Shown one piece after another: positions 56,645-64,000 of a stretch of 64,000 bases of DNA (position 1 is its first letter; every line of letters starts with the position of its first letter). Where the stretch lies: positions 1 through 64,000 of the forward strand of contig JAOARB010000019.1 in the NCBI GenBank assembly GCA_025210775.1, read 5' to 3'. The translations under genes were made by a program, and so were the position numbers. Origin of the DNA: Prolixibacteraceae bacterium (GTDB lineage: Bacteria; Bacteroidota; Bacteroidia; Bacteroidales; Prolixibacteraceae). A model generated the notes under the pieces. It searched no databases and had not been told where the DNA came from. It saw only the letters and a list, made by a program, of their open reading frames with translations.

Positions 56645-57706
56645 TTAGATAGTAGAAACCCTATTTTGATTTATCCACACAATGATCATTCCAAAATACC
56701 TTCCATAATCCATTACCCCATGTTCGACTCCATTACTTTTAAGATATAGATCATTGGCTTTTTCTTGAATCTCTGAGGCAATCTTTTTCTCTTTTTGCTT
56801 ATACCATTGATGACGATCTCTTAAATCCTTCTTCACTATTGAAGGAATCATCGCCAAAAGTGGCTTTCGCTCAATCTCTGGTAAGGAATAAAAGTATGAA
56901 ATAAAATAAGGTAGAGCATTTAAATAAACACTATATCTAACAGAGCTATCTTTGGCATTCGCACCAATTATAAAAGCCATAAAATTACAGTCTCGTTCAC
57001 TACCTACACCTTGTTGATGAGAGAGTTCATGAAGGATTACATATGGAAAATCTTTAGCGTAATTTAGGCTATTTATATGAACCTCATTAAAGAAAGGACC
57101 AAAATAGCCCAAGACGCCACTTCCAATATAAAGTGATGGCAATGTCATTCTTTTTATTCTAGTTAGAGGCACTTCTAAGGGGATATGCTGATCATGCATC
57201 TGCATAGTAAATAGATTCATTAATGCGGAATCGGAAGGAGCACACCATTGTTCATTCTCCTCCAAAATAACATCCATCTCTTTAACAATAGTCGTATAAG
57301 CACTTACCACATCCTCTTTTTCTAATCCATCTAGATTAAGTCCCAACTTTTGGTCAATTGGCGTTCTTCCATAACAATGCCCCCATGAGATAAAAAACCA
57401 GTTACCCCAAAAAAGCAACATAATTAGTATATGAGCAGCAGCACTTTTACGTTCTTTCTTCTTTCGGATCATGGTCATCAAAGACCAAAGAACAAGAACG
57501 ATAAAAATAGGCCAAAAGCTATCCCATAAAGAGACTGATACGACACCTGAAAGGGAAGATAAGATTGTTCCTAAAGGAGCATAAATATAAGGAAGATAAA
57601 AAGTATCAACCCAATGACTAGGAAGAAAGGCTGGCAAGAAAACATTCACCAATAAAAGAAAGAATAGAAAAATTATCGTAGTTCGTTTTCGCAACATATT
57701 TCTCAA
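56645..57706 (-). CDS. DUF3810 family membrane metalloprotease-like protein
   Basis: It has 353 residues. About three membrane spans lie in the first 115 residues (for example TIIFLFFLLLVNVFLPAFL and SFWPIFIVLVLWSLM). A long extracytoplasmic part carries a zinc-type motif HELSHQQG (near 226) followed by SERDCNF. This is the plan of DUF3810 of Firmicutes and Bacteroidota. The HExxH suggests peptidase activity, but substrate is unknown. A -7 promoter box lies at 57762. Confidence 0.85.
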   Translation of the reverse strand: MRNMLRKRTTIIFLFFLLLVNVFLPAFLPSHWVDTFYLPYIYAPLGTILSSLSGVVSVSLWDSFWPIFIVLVLWSLMTMIRKKKERKSAAAHILIMLLFWGNWFFISWGHCYGRTPIDQKLGLNLDGLEKEDVVSAYTTIVKEMDVILEENEQWCAPSDSALMNLFTMQMHDQHIPLEVPLTRIKRMTLPSLYIGSGVLGYFGPFFNEVHINSLNYAKDFPYVILHELSHQQGVGSERDCNFMAFIIGANAKDSSVRYSVYLNALPYFISYFYSLPEIERKPLLAMIPSIVKKDLRDRHQWYKQKEKKIASEIQEKANDLYLKSNGVEHGVMDYGRYFGMIIVWINQNRVSTI

Positions 57707-57761
57707 AAAATAGAATAAACAATAAAGAATATAATCTGTTTCACTAAAGTAATAAAAACCA

Positions 57762-57769
57762 CAAAGGTA
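57762..57769 (-). promoter_or_regulatory. Possible -7 box for the DUF3810 gene
   Basis: The minus strand reads TACCTTTGT, identical to the -7 box of the betaine operon. There is no TTTG at 19-21 bp upstream. Confidence 0.4.
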
Positions 57770-57931
57770 TATCTAATTCAATAAGATATTATCGATAAAC
57801 AAAACAAGGTTTATTACCTAAAAAAATAAGGGGTGCTAGATATCTCAACCAAAGAAAAGTACAGAAAGGAAAGAGACATAGAGATATCTTGTTAAATAAA
57901 CCATTTATAATAACGTAAAACACATTATATT

Positions 57932-58465
57932 ATGGAAATGATTTCAGTACCAACATTTGAAGCACTACCACAAGAGTCACAAAAGCTTCTAGAGCCAATG
58001 AAAAAGAAAATGGGTAAAATCCCAAATATCATTCTTTTAATGGCAACCTCACCAGCCCTATTAGATGCATACTTTAAAATAGATGCTCTTGGTAAACAGA
58101 GTAGTTTTAGTGCAAAAGAACAAGAATATATAAAGTTAGCAGTAGCTGAAGCCAACGGATGTACTTACTGTTTGGCAGCACACACTTATATTGCTAAAAA
58201 CATGCTAAAAATGAGTGATGATGAAATTCTTGAAGCTCGTAAATGCTGTTCTTCAGACAAAAAACTAGGAGCATTGGCATGCTTGGCAGCAACGGTAGCT
58301 AAAAACAAAGGACACTTAGACAAAAACGATATAGATGTTTTCTTTAGTTTGGGATACAATCAAAAAGATCTAATGGATTTTATTGGAATTATCATAACCA
58401 TGACCATCACCAATTATGTGCATAACATGACAGATATCGACATTGATTTTCCTAAAGTGTCATAA
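57932..58465 (+). CDS. Carboxymuconolactone decarboxylase/AhpD-like protein
   Basis: This 177-residue all-helical protein has the AhpD-type redox motif CTYCLAAH (Cys77, Cys80, His84), so peroxidase-linked or disulfide chemistry is plausible. The rest follows the family (EQEYIKLAVAEANG and ITMTITNYVHNMTD). No signal peptide is present. It stands alone before a strong terminator. The reductant and substrate are unknown. Confidence 0.9.
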   Translation: MEMISVPTFEALPQESQKLLEPMKKKMGKIPNIILLMATSPALLDAYFKIDALGKQSSFSAKEQEYIKLAVAEANGCTYCLAAHTYIAKNMLKMSDDEILEARKCCSSDKKLGALACLAATVAKNKGHLDKNDIDVFFSLGYNQKDLMDFIGIIITMTITNYVHNMTDIDIDFPKVS

Positions 58466-58481
58466 TCATAAAATAAATAGG

Positions 58482-58514
58482 AAAGGGGCAAGAATTATGA
58501 TTCTTACCCCTTTT
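58482..58514. terminator. Terminator between convergent genes
   Basis: AAAGGGG with AAGAAT pairs with ATTCTT and CCCCTTTT around a 4-nt loop. The MarC gene on the minus strand ends at 58519. Confidence 0.85.
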
Positions 58515-58518
58515 GAGA

Positions 58519-59142
58519 TTATAAATTATTGAAAAAAGCAAGCTTTATTCCACTAATAACCATATCTGTTCCCATTACACAAAGGATAAGTCCCATAATC
58601 TTACTAACTACAGAGATCAAATTTGCACCTAGATAGCCTATCAACTTATTTGCTCCAACAAAGCATATATAAGTCAGATAACACATTACTCCAAAACCTC
58701 CAATCACAACAAGAATATGTATCCAATCCGAATTACTCGCGAAGTTAATACCAGTGACCAAAGTACCAGGTCCTGCAAGAATAGGGATACCTAATGGAGA
58801 GACCGCAACACTAGACACTTCATCCTCAAGCAAAGCATTATTCACACGCGCCTTTTTAGATCTTAACAATCTAAAACCAACAGAGAAGATCAAGATTCCT
58901 CCTGTAATCTTAAATGCTGGGATTGAAATACCAAAAAGTTTAAAAATCAAATGTCCAGCCAAGATAAAACTGGTAACAATGATAAATGCAATCACGGTGG
59001 ACTTTAATGCGACCCTTTTTTTTGACACCTGATCAAGGTTTTCTGTTAAACCAATAAAAATCGGTGTATTTGCTATGGGATTCATAATAGCAAAAAAACC
59101 TGTTAAAACACTAATTACAAATGCGATGTCACTTTTCATCAC
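58519..59142 (-). CDS. MarC family integral membrane protein
   Basis: It has 207 residues with about six membrane spans and the two MarC half-repeats. NPIANTPIFIGLTENL is in the first half and PLGIPILAGPGTLVTGI in the second, with the paired Asn/Pro and Pro/Gly re-entrant features. It was once linked to antibiotic resistance, without firm support. Some relatives are amino-acid transporters. It is a single gene. Confidence 0.92.
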   Translation of the reverse strand: MMKSDIAFVISVLTGFFAIMNPIANTPIFIGLTENLDQVSKKRVALKSTVIAFIIVTSFILAGHLIFKLFGISIPAFKITGGILIFSVGFRLLRSKKARVNNALLEDEVSSVAVSPLGIPILAGPGTLVTGINFASNSDWIHILVVIGGFGVMCYLTYICFVGANKLIGYLGANLISVVSKIMGLILCVMGTDMVISGIKLAFFNNL

Positions 59143-59397
59143 GAGATTATTTATTATTAATTAACTGAGAACAAGGTTATAATAGTTCGTTGTAAAGACT
59201 ACTATAAACCTATAGAAAGAATCATTTTCGATTTCAATGATCACATAACATACGACAACCCTCCTATCCTATAAAAATGAGAAGCATTCGCTTTCATTTA
59301 AAGAATAAAAAGTCTAAATTTCATGTGATGAAGACAACAGGTAAAATCATTACTCTATAATTTGAGCGCAAAATTAAATAATTGTAGAAGAAAAACG

Positions 59398-61188
59398 ATG
59401 AAAATGACAAATATACTCAGCTATTATAAAGAAAAACTTTCAACTGCACGAACGCAAGCACGTAAAGCAAAGAGAATCAGTGGCATCATAGGAATATCCC
59501 GTTTAATTCTTTTCTTAATTTTTTGTATCCTAATATATCGATTTACTATTGACCTACCGATCTTCTACATTATATTTCCCATTATCCCATTTATCATTAT
59601 CCATCTATACGATATAAAACATCAAACAAGAAGAGAAAAGAACGATATACTTATAAAAATATTAGAAGCAGAGATCGCCTCTTTTGATGGTGATTTGTCC
59701 TCATTTCGTGACGGGAAAGAATATCTAGACACCGATCACGAATATAGCTTCGACTTAGAACTGTTTGGAGCAAACTCTCTTTTTCAATTTCTCAATCGAA
59801 CAGCAACCAAAGAAGGAGAGATGGCACTTGCAGAACTTCTAAAAAGTACAGACAGAGAAGAGCAAGAGATATTAGATATACAAGAAGCCAATCGAGAACT
59901 GGCACCCGAAATAGATTGGCGTCAAGAAATTCTAATACACGGATGGAACAAAGCAATTGGTCTTACCCCTATAATTAAATATTCAAAACAGTATCAAACT
60001 ATCATTACCAATAATAGTGAAAAGATCATCTCTGTTGTAGCAATTGTCACCAATATCTCAACAATAACTCTTTCATGTCTTGGTATAATTCAACCATTAT
60101 GGCCCATAATATCAATAATGGCACTACTTCTACTAGCAGGTTTGCTTAGCTCAAGAATTAAAAAGAGAGAGATATTTATCAACCAAACCTATAAGTCAAT
60201 AATGGGAGTCCATAAAATACTGATGTTGATAGATGAAAAAGCACCCTCTTTCAAAAGTAAGAAATTAAAGTCCATCACAGCACCTTTATACAAAGAAGAG
60301 AACAACTTTAAATCACAAACCAAAGAGTTAAGCAAGATCCTTTCTGCAATGGATCAAAGGAATAATGATGTAGTTCTTTTTATTCTTAATGGAATTTATT
60401 TTAGAGATTTCTGGATTGCCTTACGTACAGACAATTGGTTTAATAAGAATAGAGACAACATAGAAACATGGATTGACAAACTTGCAGAATTAGACGCAAT
60501 AGCATCCCTTTCTCATCTAACATTTCAATACCCTAATTCTATTTTTCCTACAATAAACCAAGAAGCATCAAATTATAAAGCTTCCGATCTTAAACACCCA
60601 TTAATCTTTGGTCGTCCAGCCGTTGGTAATGACATCACAATACAAAACGATAAAGAATTTCATATCGTTACTGGAGCCAATATGGCAGGCAAAAGTACTT
60701 ATCTACGTACCGTAGGAGTCAATCTAATTTTGGCATCTGCTGGAGCCTCTGTATTTGCTAAATCTTTCGATTTTCGACCTATGGCACTATTCTCTAGCAT
60801 GAGGAATGCAGACCAACTATCTAAAGGAATCTCTTTCTTCCACGCCGAACTACTACGACTAAAGAAGATGAAAGATCACCTCCAAAAACACGAATATAGT
60901 TTTGTTCTTCTAGACGAAATACTAAAAGGAACCAATTCAGAAGACAAACTGAAAGGATCAAAGATTGTATTAAAGAAACTAATAGAATACCCAACCTCAG
61001 GTATCGTAGCGACACACGATTTAGGACTCAAGACACTAGAAGAAGAACATCTTAAACACTTCTATAACTTCTGTTTCGAATTCGAATACCATGAAGACAA
61101 GATCGTTTTTGATTATCGTTTAAACAAAGGAGCGACTCAAAAGATGAATGCAAGCTACCTATTAAAAAAGATATTCCTAGAAGAATAG
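59398..61188 (+). CDS. Membrane-anchored MutS-like ATPase
   Basis: About 596 residues. Two hydrophobic regions (about 28-62 and 205-255) predict membrane attachment. The C-terminal part is a MutS domain V: Walker A TGANMAGKST (near 424), FSSMRNADQLSKGISFFHAEL, Walker B FVLLDEILKGTNSED and VATHDLGL. The N-terminal mismatch-binding and connector domains of MutS1 are absent, as is the Smr domain of MutS2. Such membrane MutS-like proteins recur in Bacteroidota with no known role. I start at Met 59398 because the 12 codons before it look non-coding. Confidence 0.85.
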   Translation: MKMTNILSYYKEKLSTARTQARKAKRISGIIGISRLILFLIFCILIYRFTIDLPIFYIIFPIIPFIIIHLYDIKHQTRREKNDILIKILEAEIASFDGDLSSFRDGKEYLDTDHEYSFDLELFGANSLFQFLNRTATKEGEMALAELLKSTDREEQEILDIQEANRELAPEIDWRQEILIHGWNKAIGLTPIIKYSKQYQTIITNNSEKIISVVAIVTNISTITLSCLGIIQPLWPIISIMALLLLAGLLSSRIKKREIFINQTYKSIMGVHKILMLIDEKAPSFKSKKLKSITAPLYKEENNFKSQTKELSKILSAMDQRNNDVVLFILNGIYFRDFWIALRTDNWFNKNRDNIETWIDKLAELDAIASLSHLTFQYPNSIFPTINQEASNYKASDLKHPLIFGRPAVGNDITIQNDKEFHIVTGANMAGKSTYLRTVGVNLILASAGASVFAKSFDFRPMALFSSMRNADQLSKGISFFHAELLRLKKMKDHLQKHEYSFVLLDEILKGTNSEDKLKGSKIVLKKLIEYPTSGIVATHDLGLKTLEEEHLKHFYNFCFEFEYHEDKIVFDYRLNKGATQKMNASYLLKKIFLEE

Positions 61189-61196
61189 AATGTAAA

Positions 61197-61238
61197 TTTG
61201 TATAGAACAGCTTTCTCTTGACAGTTGTTCTATACAAA
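61197..61238. terminator. 13-bp inverted repeat between convergent genes
   Basis: TTTGTATAGAACA (61197-61209) and TGTTCTATACAAA (61226-61238) are perfect complements with a 16-nt spacer. It lies exactly between two stop codons, so a bidirectional terminator is likely despite short T-tracts. Confidence 0.6.
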
Positions 61239-61242
61239 CATC

Positions 61243-62163
61243 TTAATCAATAGCATACGAACGACCATCTTCCACGGCCTCACATGAAGGAAACACTTCC
61301 CTCGCTTCATCAATCAAAGGATCAACTTGCTTATAACGACTCGAAAAATGACCTAGCAATAATCTCTTCACACCAAGACGCTTTGCAACCTCTGCAGCTT
61401 GTTTTGACGTTGAATGTCCTGTCTTTTTTGCTAATAAGGTTTGTTTCTGATCAAAAGTCGCCTCATGATACAATAGATCCACCCCCTGTGCCACCTCATA
61501 TTTATCCAACATAGGAAGGGTGTCTGTAGAATAGATATAACGTCTTATAGGCAACGGTTGTGTAACCATCTTCTCATTAGGTATCACTCTCCCATCTTCA
61601 AGAGTATGATCGGCTCCTGCTTTGATGGCAACAATATCCTTTATGGTAAGCTCATAAGTCTCAATTGCAGCCTTTTTAATATTCGCCTCCTTTGGCTGCT
61701 CCTCAAAAAGAAAACCACAACATCCCACCTTATGCTTTAAAGGAAGAGAAGTTACCTTTATTCTTTTATCCTCAAATATCACTTTAGAACTTTTAAAGCT
61801 GATAGGATGGAAAACAATATCATAGTCAAATTGATCTCCAAAGAACTCTTTTTGAATAACAAAAAAGCGTTGTACTTCTGAAGGGGCATATATATGAAGA
61901 GGCTTGGTTCTTCCTGTTAGATTATAAGAAGACAACAAACCATACAATCCAAGAACATGATCTCCATGATGATGAGATATAAACATGGCACTAATACGGC
62001 TCTGCTTAATACCATAACGCATCATCTGCGTTTGTATTCCTTCCCCACAATCAATCAAATATGGCACCTGATTAACAGATAACACCTGTGCCGAAGTATT
62101 TCTGCGAGGCGTAGGTACAGCTGAGCCTGATCCCAATATTGTAATATCAATAGACTCTCTCAT
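61243..62163 (-). CDS. rnz: Ribonuclease Z
   Basis: This 306-residue metallo-beta-lactamase fold nuclease trims tRNA 3' ends. The zinc motif HHHGDH (64-69) is present, and LLYHEATFD and HSTSKQAAEVAKRLGVKRLLLGHFSSRY near the end are the PxKxRN-like and HST motifs of the tRNase Z short form. GSGSAVPTPRRNTSA near the start is the usual opening. Because the tRNAs at 1-277 do not encode CCA, this enzyme type is expected to process them. It is transcribed toward the MutS-like gene. Confidence 0.95.
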   Translation of the reverse strand: MRESIDITILGSGSAVPTPRRNTSAQVLSVNQVPYLIDCGEGIQTQMMRYGIKQSRISAMFISHHHGDHVLGLYGLLSSYNLTGRTKPLHIYAPSEVQRFFVIQKEFFGDQFDYDIVFHPISFKSSKVIFEDKRIKVTSLPLKHKVGCCGFLFEEQPKEANIKKAAIETYELTIKDIVAIKAGADHTLEDGRVIPNEKMVTQPLPIRRYIYSTDTLPMLDKYEVAQGVDLLYHEATFDQKQTLLAKKTGHSTSKQAAEVAKRLGVKRLLLGHFSSRYKQVDPLIDEAREVFPSCEAVEDGRSYAID

Positions 62164-62189
62164 TCGAATAAAATCTTTATATAAAAAAA

Positions 62190-62217
62190 ATAGGTTGCTT
62201 CTAATGAAGCAACCTAT
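62190..62217 (-). terminator. Terminator of rpsA
   Basis: On the minus strand ATAGGTTGCTTC pairs with GAAGCAACCTAT around a 4-nt loop, followed by eight T. It separates rpsA from rnz. Confidence 0.9.
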
Positions 62218-62260
62218 CTGTATGATTTAAAATCTTAAATAAGATCTAAACGATCAAGGA

Positions 62261-64000
62261 TTATTTATCTCCTTTTTCGTCTTCTTCCATTTGAGATTTA
62301 AGAGCTGCAAGGTCAGTGATATCACCTAGAGTTGTTTTCTCTAAGTTATCTTTTACTTGTTGCATTCCTTTCTTAGTTGTTTTAGCTGCTGCTGATTTCT
62401 TAGCACGATCTTCTGCACGCTTAACATCTTCGAATACACGAGAGTGAGAAAGGATGATACGCTTAGCTGATTTAGAGAACTCGATTACTTTGAATTCTAG
62501 TTTCTCATCAACTTTCACTTGTGATCCATCCTCTTTTACAAGGTGACGAGGAGTAGCGAATCCTTCAACTCCGTAAGGCAATGCGATAACAGCACCTTTG
62601 TCGAAGATGTCGATTACTGTTCCTTCGTGTACTGAATCAACAGTGAAGATAGTTTCGAATACATCCCATGGGTTCTCTTCTAGTTGCTTGTGACCTAGGC
62701 TTAGACGACGGTTATCTTTATCGATATCCAATACTACAACCTCGATCTCTGCACCAATAGTAGTGAATTCTGATGGGTGCTTGATTTTCTTAGTCCAGCT
62801 AAGATCAGAAATGTGGATAAGTCCATCAACTCCTTCTTCGATCTCTACAAAAACACCGAAGTTAGTGAAGTTACGTACTTTAGCAGCATGCTTAGATCCT
62901 ACACCATATTTCTCTTCGATAAGCGCCCAAGGGTCATTCTTAAGTTGCTTGATACCAAGAGACATTTTACGCTCGTCGCGATCTAATGTAAGGATTTGTG
63001 CTTCTACTTCGTCTCCAACTTTCATGAAGTCTTGAGCAGAACGTAGGTGTTGGCTCCAGCTCATTTCTGAAACGTGGATCAAACCTTCTACACCTGGAGC
63101 AATCTCTACGAATGCACCGTAGTCAGCCATAACAACTACTTTACCTTTAACACGGTCACCAACTTTCAATTCAGTATCTAGTTGATCCCATGGGTGAGCA
63201 GTCAATTGTTTCAATCCAAGAGCAATACGTTTCTTGTCATCATCGAAGTCAAGTATAACAACGTTAATTTTTTGATCAAGCTCTACGATTTCGCTTGGGT
63301 GGTTTACGCGACCCCAAGAAAGATCTGTAATGTGGATAAGTCCGTCTACGCCACCAAGGTCGATGAATACACCGTAAGAAGTGATGTTCTTAACAGTTCC
63401 TTCAAGAACTTGTCCTTTTTCAAGTTTAGAGATGATCTCTTTTTTCTGTTGTTCAAGCTCAGCTTCGATAAGTGCTTTATGAGAAACAACAACGTTACGG
63501 AACTCGTGGTTGATTTTTACCACTTTGAACTCCATTGTTTTTCCTACATAAATATCGTAATCGCGGATAGGCTTAACGTCGATTTGAGAACCTGGCAAGA
63601 AAGCCTCAATTCCAAATACGTCAACGATCATACCACCTTTAGTACGACACTTGATGAAACCTTTGATGATTTCGTCGTTTTCTAGAGCAGCATTTACACG
63701 ATCCCAGCTACGTAGAGAACGTGCTTTTTTGTGAGAAAGTACTAATTGTCCTTTCTTGTCTTCAAGACTTTCAACGTAAACTTCTACTTCGTCACCGATA
63801 GTTAACTCTGGGTTATAACGGAATTCGTTAAGAGAAACGATACCATCTGACTTGTAACCAATGTTTACGACTACTTCACGTTTGTTCATTGCGATAACTT
63901 TACCGTCAACAACTTCTTTTTCTTGAAGTGCAGATAAAGTGTTATCGTACATTGCTTCCAACTCTTTGTTGTTTGCAGGAACATTCAATTCACCTGCTTC
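62261..64000 (-). CDS. rpsA: 30S ribosomal protein S1, partial (5' end outside window)
   Basis: At least 579 codons remain open to the window edge. The frame runs on upstream of the TTG at 63988 (EAGE precedes it), so that codon is not the real start and perhaps 20 residues are missing. Six S1 (OB-fold) repeats are visible, for example GVDGLIHITDLSWGRVNHPS, GVEGLIHVSEMSWSQHLRSA and GVDGLIHISDLSWTKKIKHP. An acidic/basic tail with KRAEDRAKKSAAAKTTKK follows. It binds mRNA on the 30S subunit for initiation, important in Bacteroidota, which rarely use Shine-Dalgarno pairing. Confidence 0.95.
   Translation of the reverse strand, partial: EAGELNVPANNKELEAMYDNTLSALQEKEVVDGKVIAMNKREVVVNIGYKSDGIVSLNEFRYNPELTIGDEVEVYVESLEDKKGQLVLSHKKARSLRSWDRVNAALENDEIIKGFIKCRTKGGMIVDVFGIEAFLPGSQIDVKPIRDYDIYVGKTMEFKVVKINHEFRNVVVSHKALIEAELEQQKKEIISKLEKGQVLEGTVKNITSYGVFIDLGGVDGLIHITDLSWGRVNHPSEIVELDQKINVVILDFDDDKKRIALGLKQLTAHPWDQLDTELKVGDRVKGKVVVMADYGAFVEIAPGVEGLIHVSEMSWSQHLRSAQDFMKVGDEVEAQILTLDRDERKMSLGIKQLKNDPWALIEEKYGVGSKHAAKVRNFTNFGVFVEIEEGVDGLIHISDLSWTKKIKHPSEFTTIGAEIEVVVLDIDKDNRRLSLGHKQLEENPWDVFETIFTVDSVHEGTVIDIFDKGAVIALPYGVEGFATPRHLVKEDGSQVKVDEKLEFKVIEFSKSAKRIILSHSRVFEDVKRAEDRAKKSAAAKTTKKGMQQVKDNLEKTTLGDITDLAALKSQMEEDEKGDK

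Overview
The window reads as a chromosome segment from a strictly or facultatively anaerobic, probably marine, member of the Bacteroidota. I infer the order Bacteroidales/Marinilabiliales from gene content only. The evidence is a SusC/SusD pair, a type IX secretion sorting domain, lineage-typical families (DUF4954, DUF3810, DUF6913), AT-rich DNA, and promoters of the form TTTG-N19-TAnnTTTG, which is the Bacteroidetes primary sigma consensus. Anaerobic energy metabolism shows as a sodium-pumping methylmalonyl-CoA decarboxylase and the [FeFe]-hydrogenase maturase HydF. A glycine betaine importer fits a saline habitat. No rRNA, CRISPR array, prophage or transposase gene was found.

Layout. 1-277: minus-strand tRNA operon (Ser, Pro, Pro) with a textbook promoter. 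785-950: candidate small RNA. 976-2369: sigma / membrane / periplasmic stress-type operon. 2484-5782: HD protein, DUF4954 and CutC. 5828-7336: dihydrolipoamide-dehydrogenase-like flavoprotein without the redox cysteines. 7530-12360: SusC/SusD. 12361-14621: 2.2 kb without genes, holding a terminator-like SusC leader, a candidate sRNA, an 11-bp-period palindromic repeat and a run of hairpins. 14622-18888: propionate-type operon (epimerase and four decarboxylase subunits). 19217-22215: betaine ABC operon with two matching dyads around its promoter. 22672-24742: mnmH-selD selenium operon. 25041-27735: sulfatase and AraC regulator. 27988-41271: housekeeping genes (flavoprotein, nspC, ligA, dapA, aminotransferase, helicase, Gre-like factor). 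41562-44612: chondroitin-lyase-like PL8 enzyme. 44855-45000: second copy of the palindromic repeat, inverted. 45178-54751: outer membrane, protease and surface proteins. 54802-56013: hydF. 56645-64000: DUF3810, AhpD-like, MarC, membrane MutS-like, RNase Z and ribosomal protein S1, which runs off the window.

How the genes work together. Epimerase plus decarboxylase would turn succinate-derived methylmalonyl-CoA into propionyl-CoA while exporting sodium. MnmH and SelD together make selenouridine in tRNA. The sulfatase and PL8 lyase suggest use of sulfated glycosaminoglycans, although they are not in one locus.

The most unusual structures are: (1) two copies of an imperfect giant palindrome built from CCATGG every 11 bp, with conserved flanks and variable unit number; (2) two ATGTT-N6-AACAT dyads 137 bp apart on either side of the betaine-operon promoter; (3) a DNA ligase enlarged by what look like two extra copies of its helix-hairpin-helix region; and (4) three stretches of consecutive hairpins that may be small RNAs.
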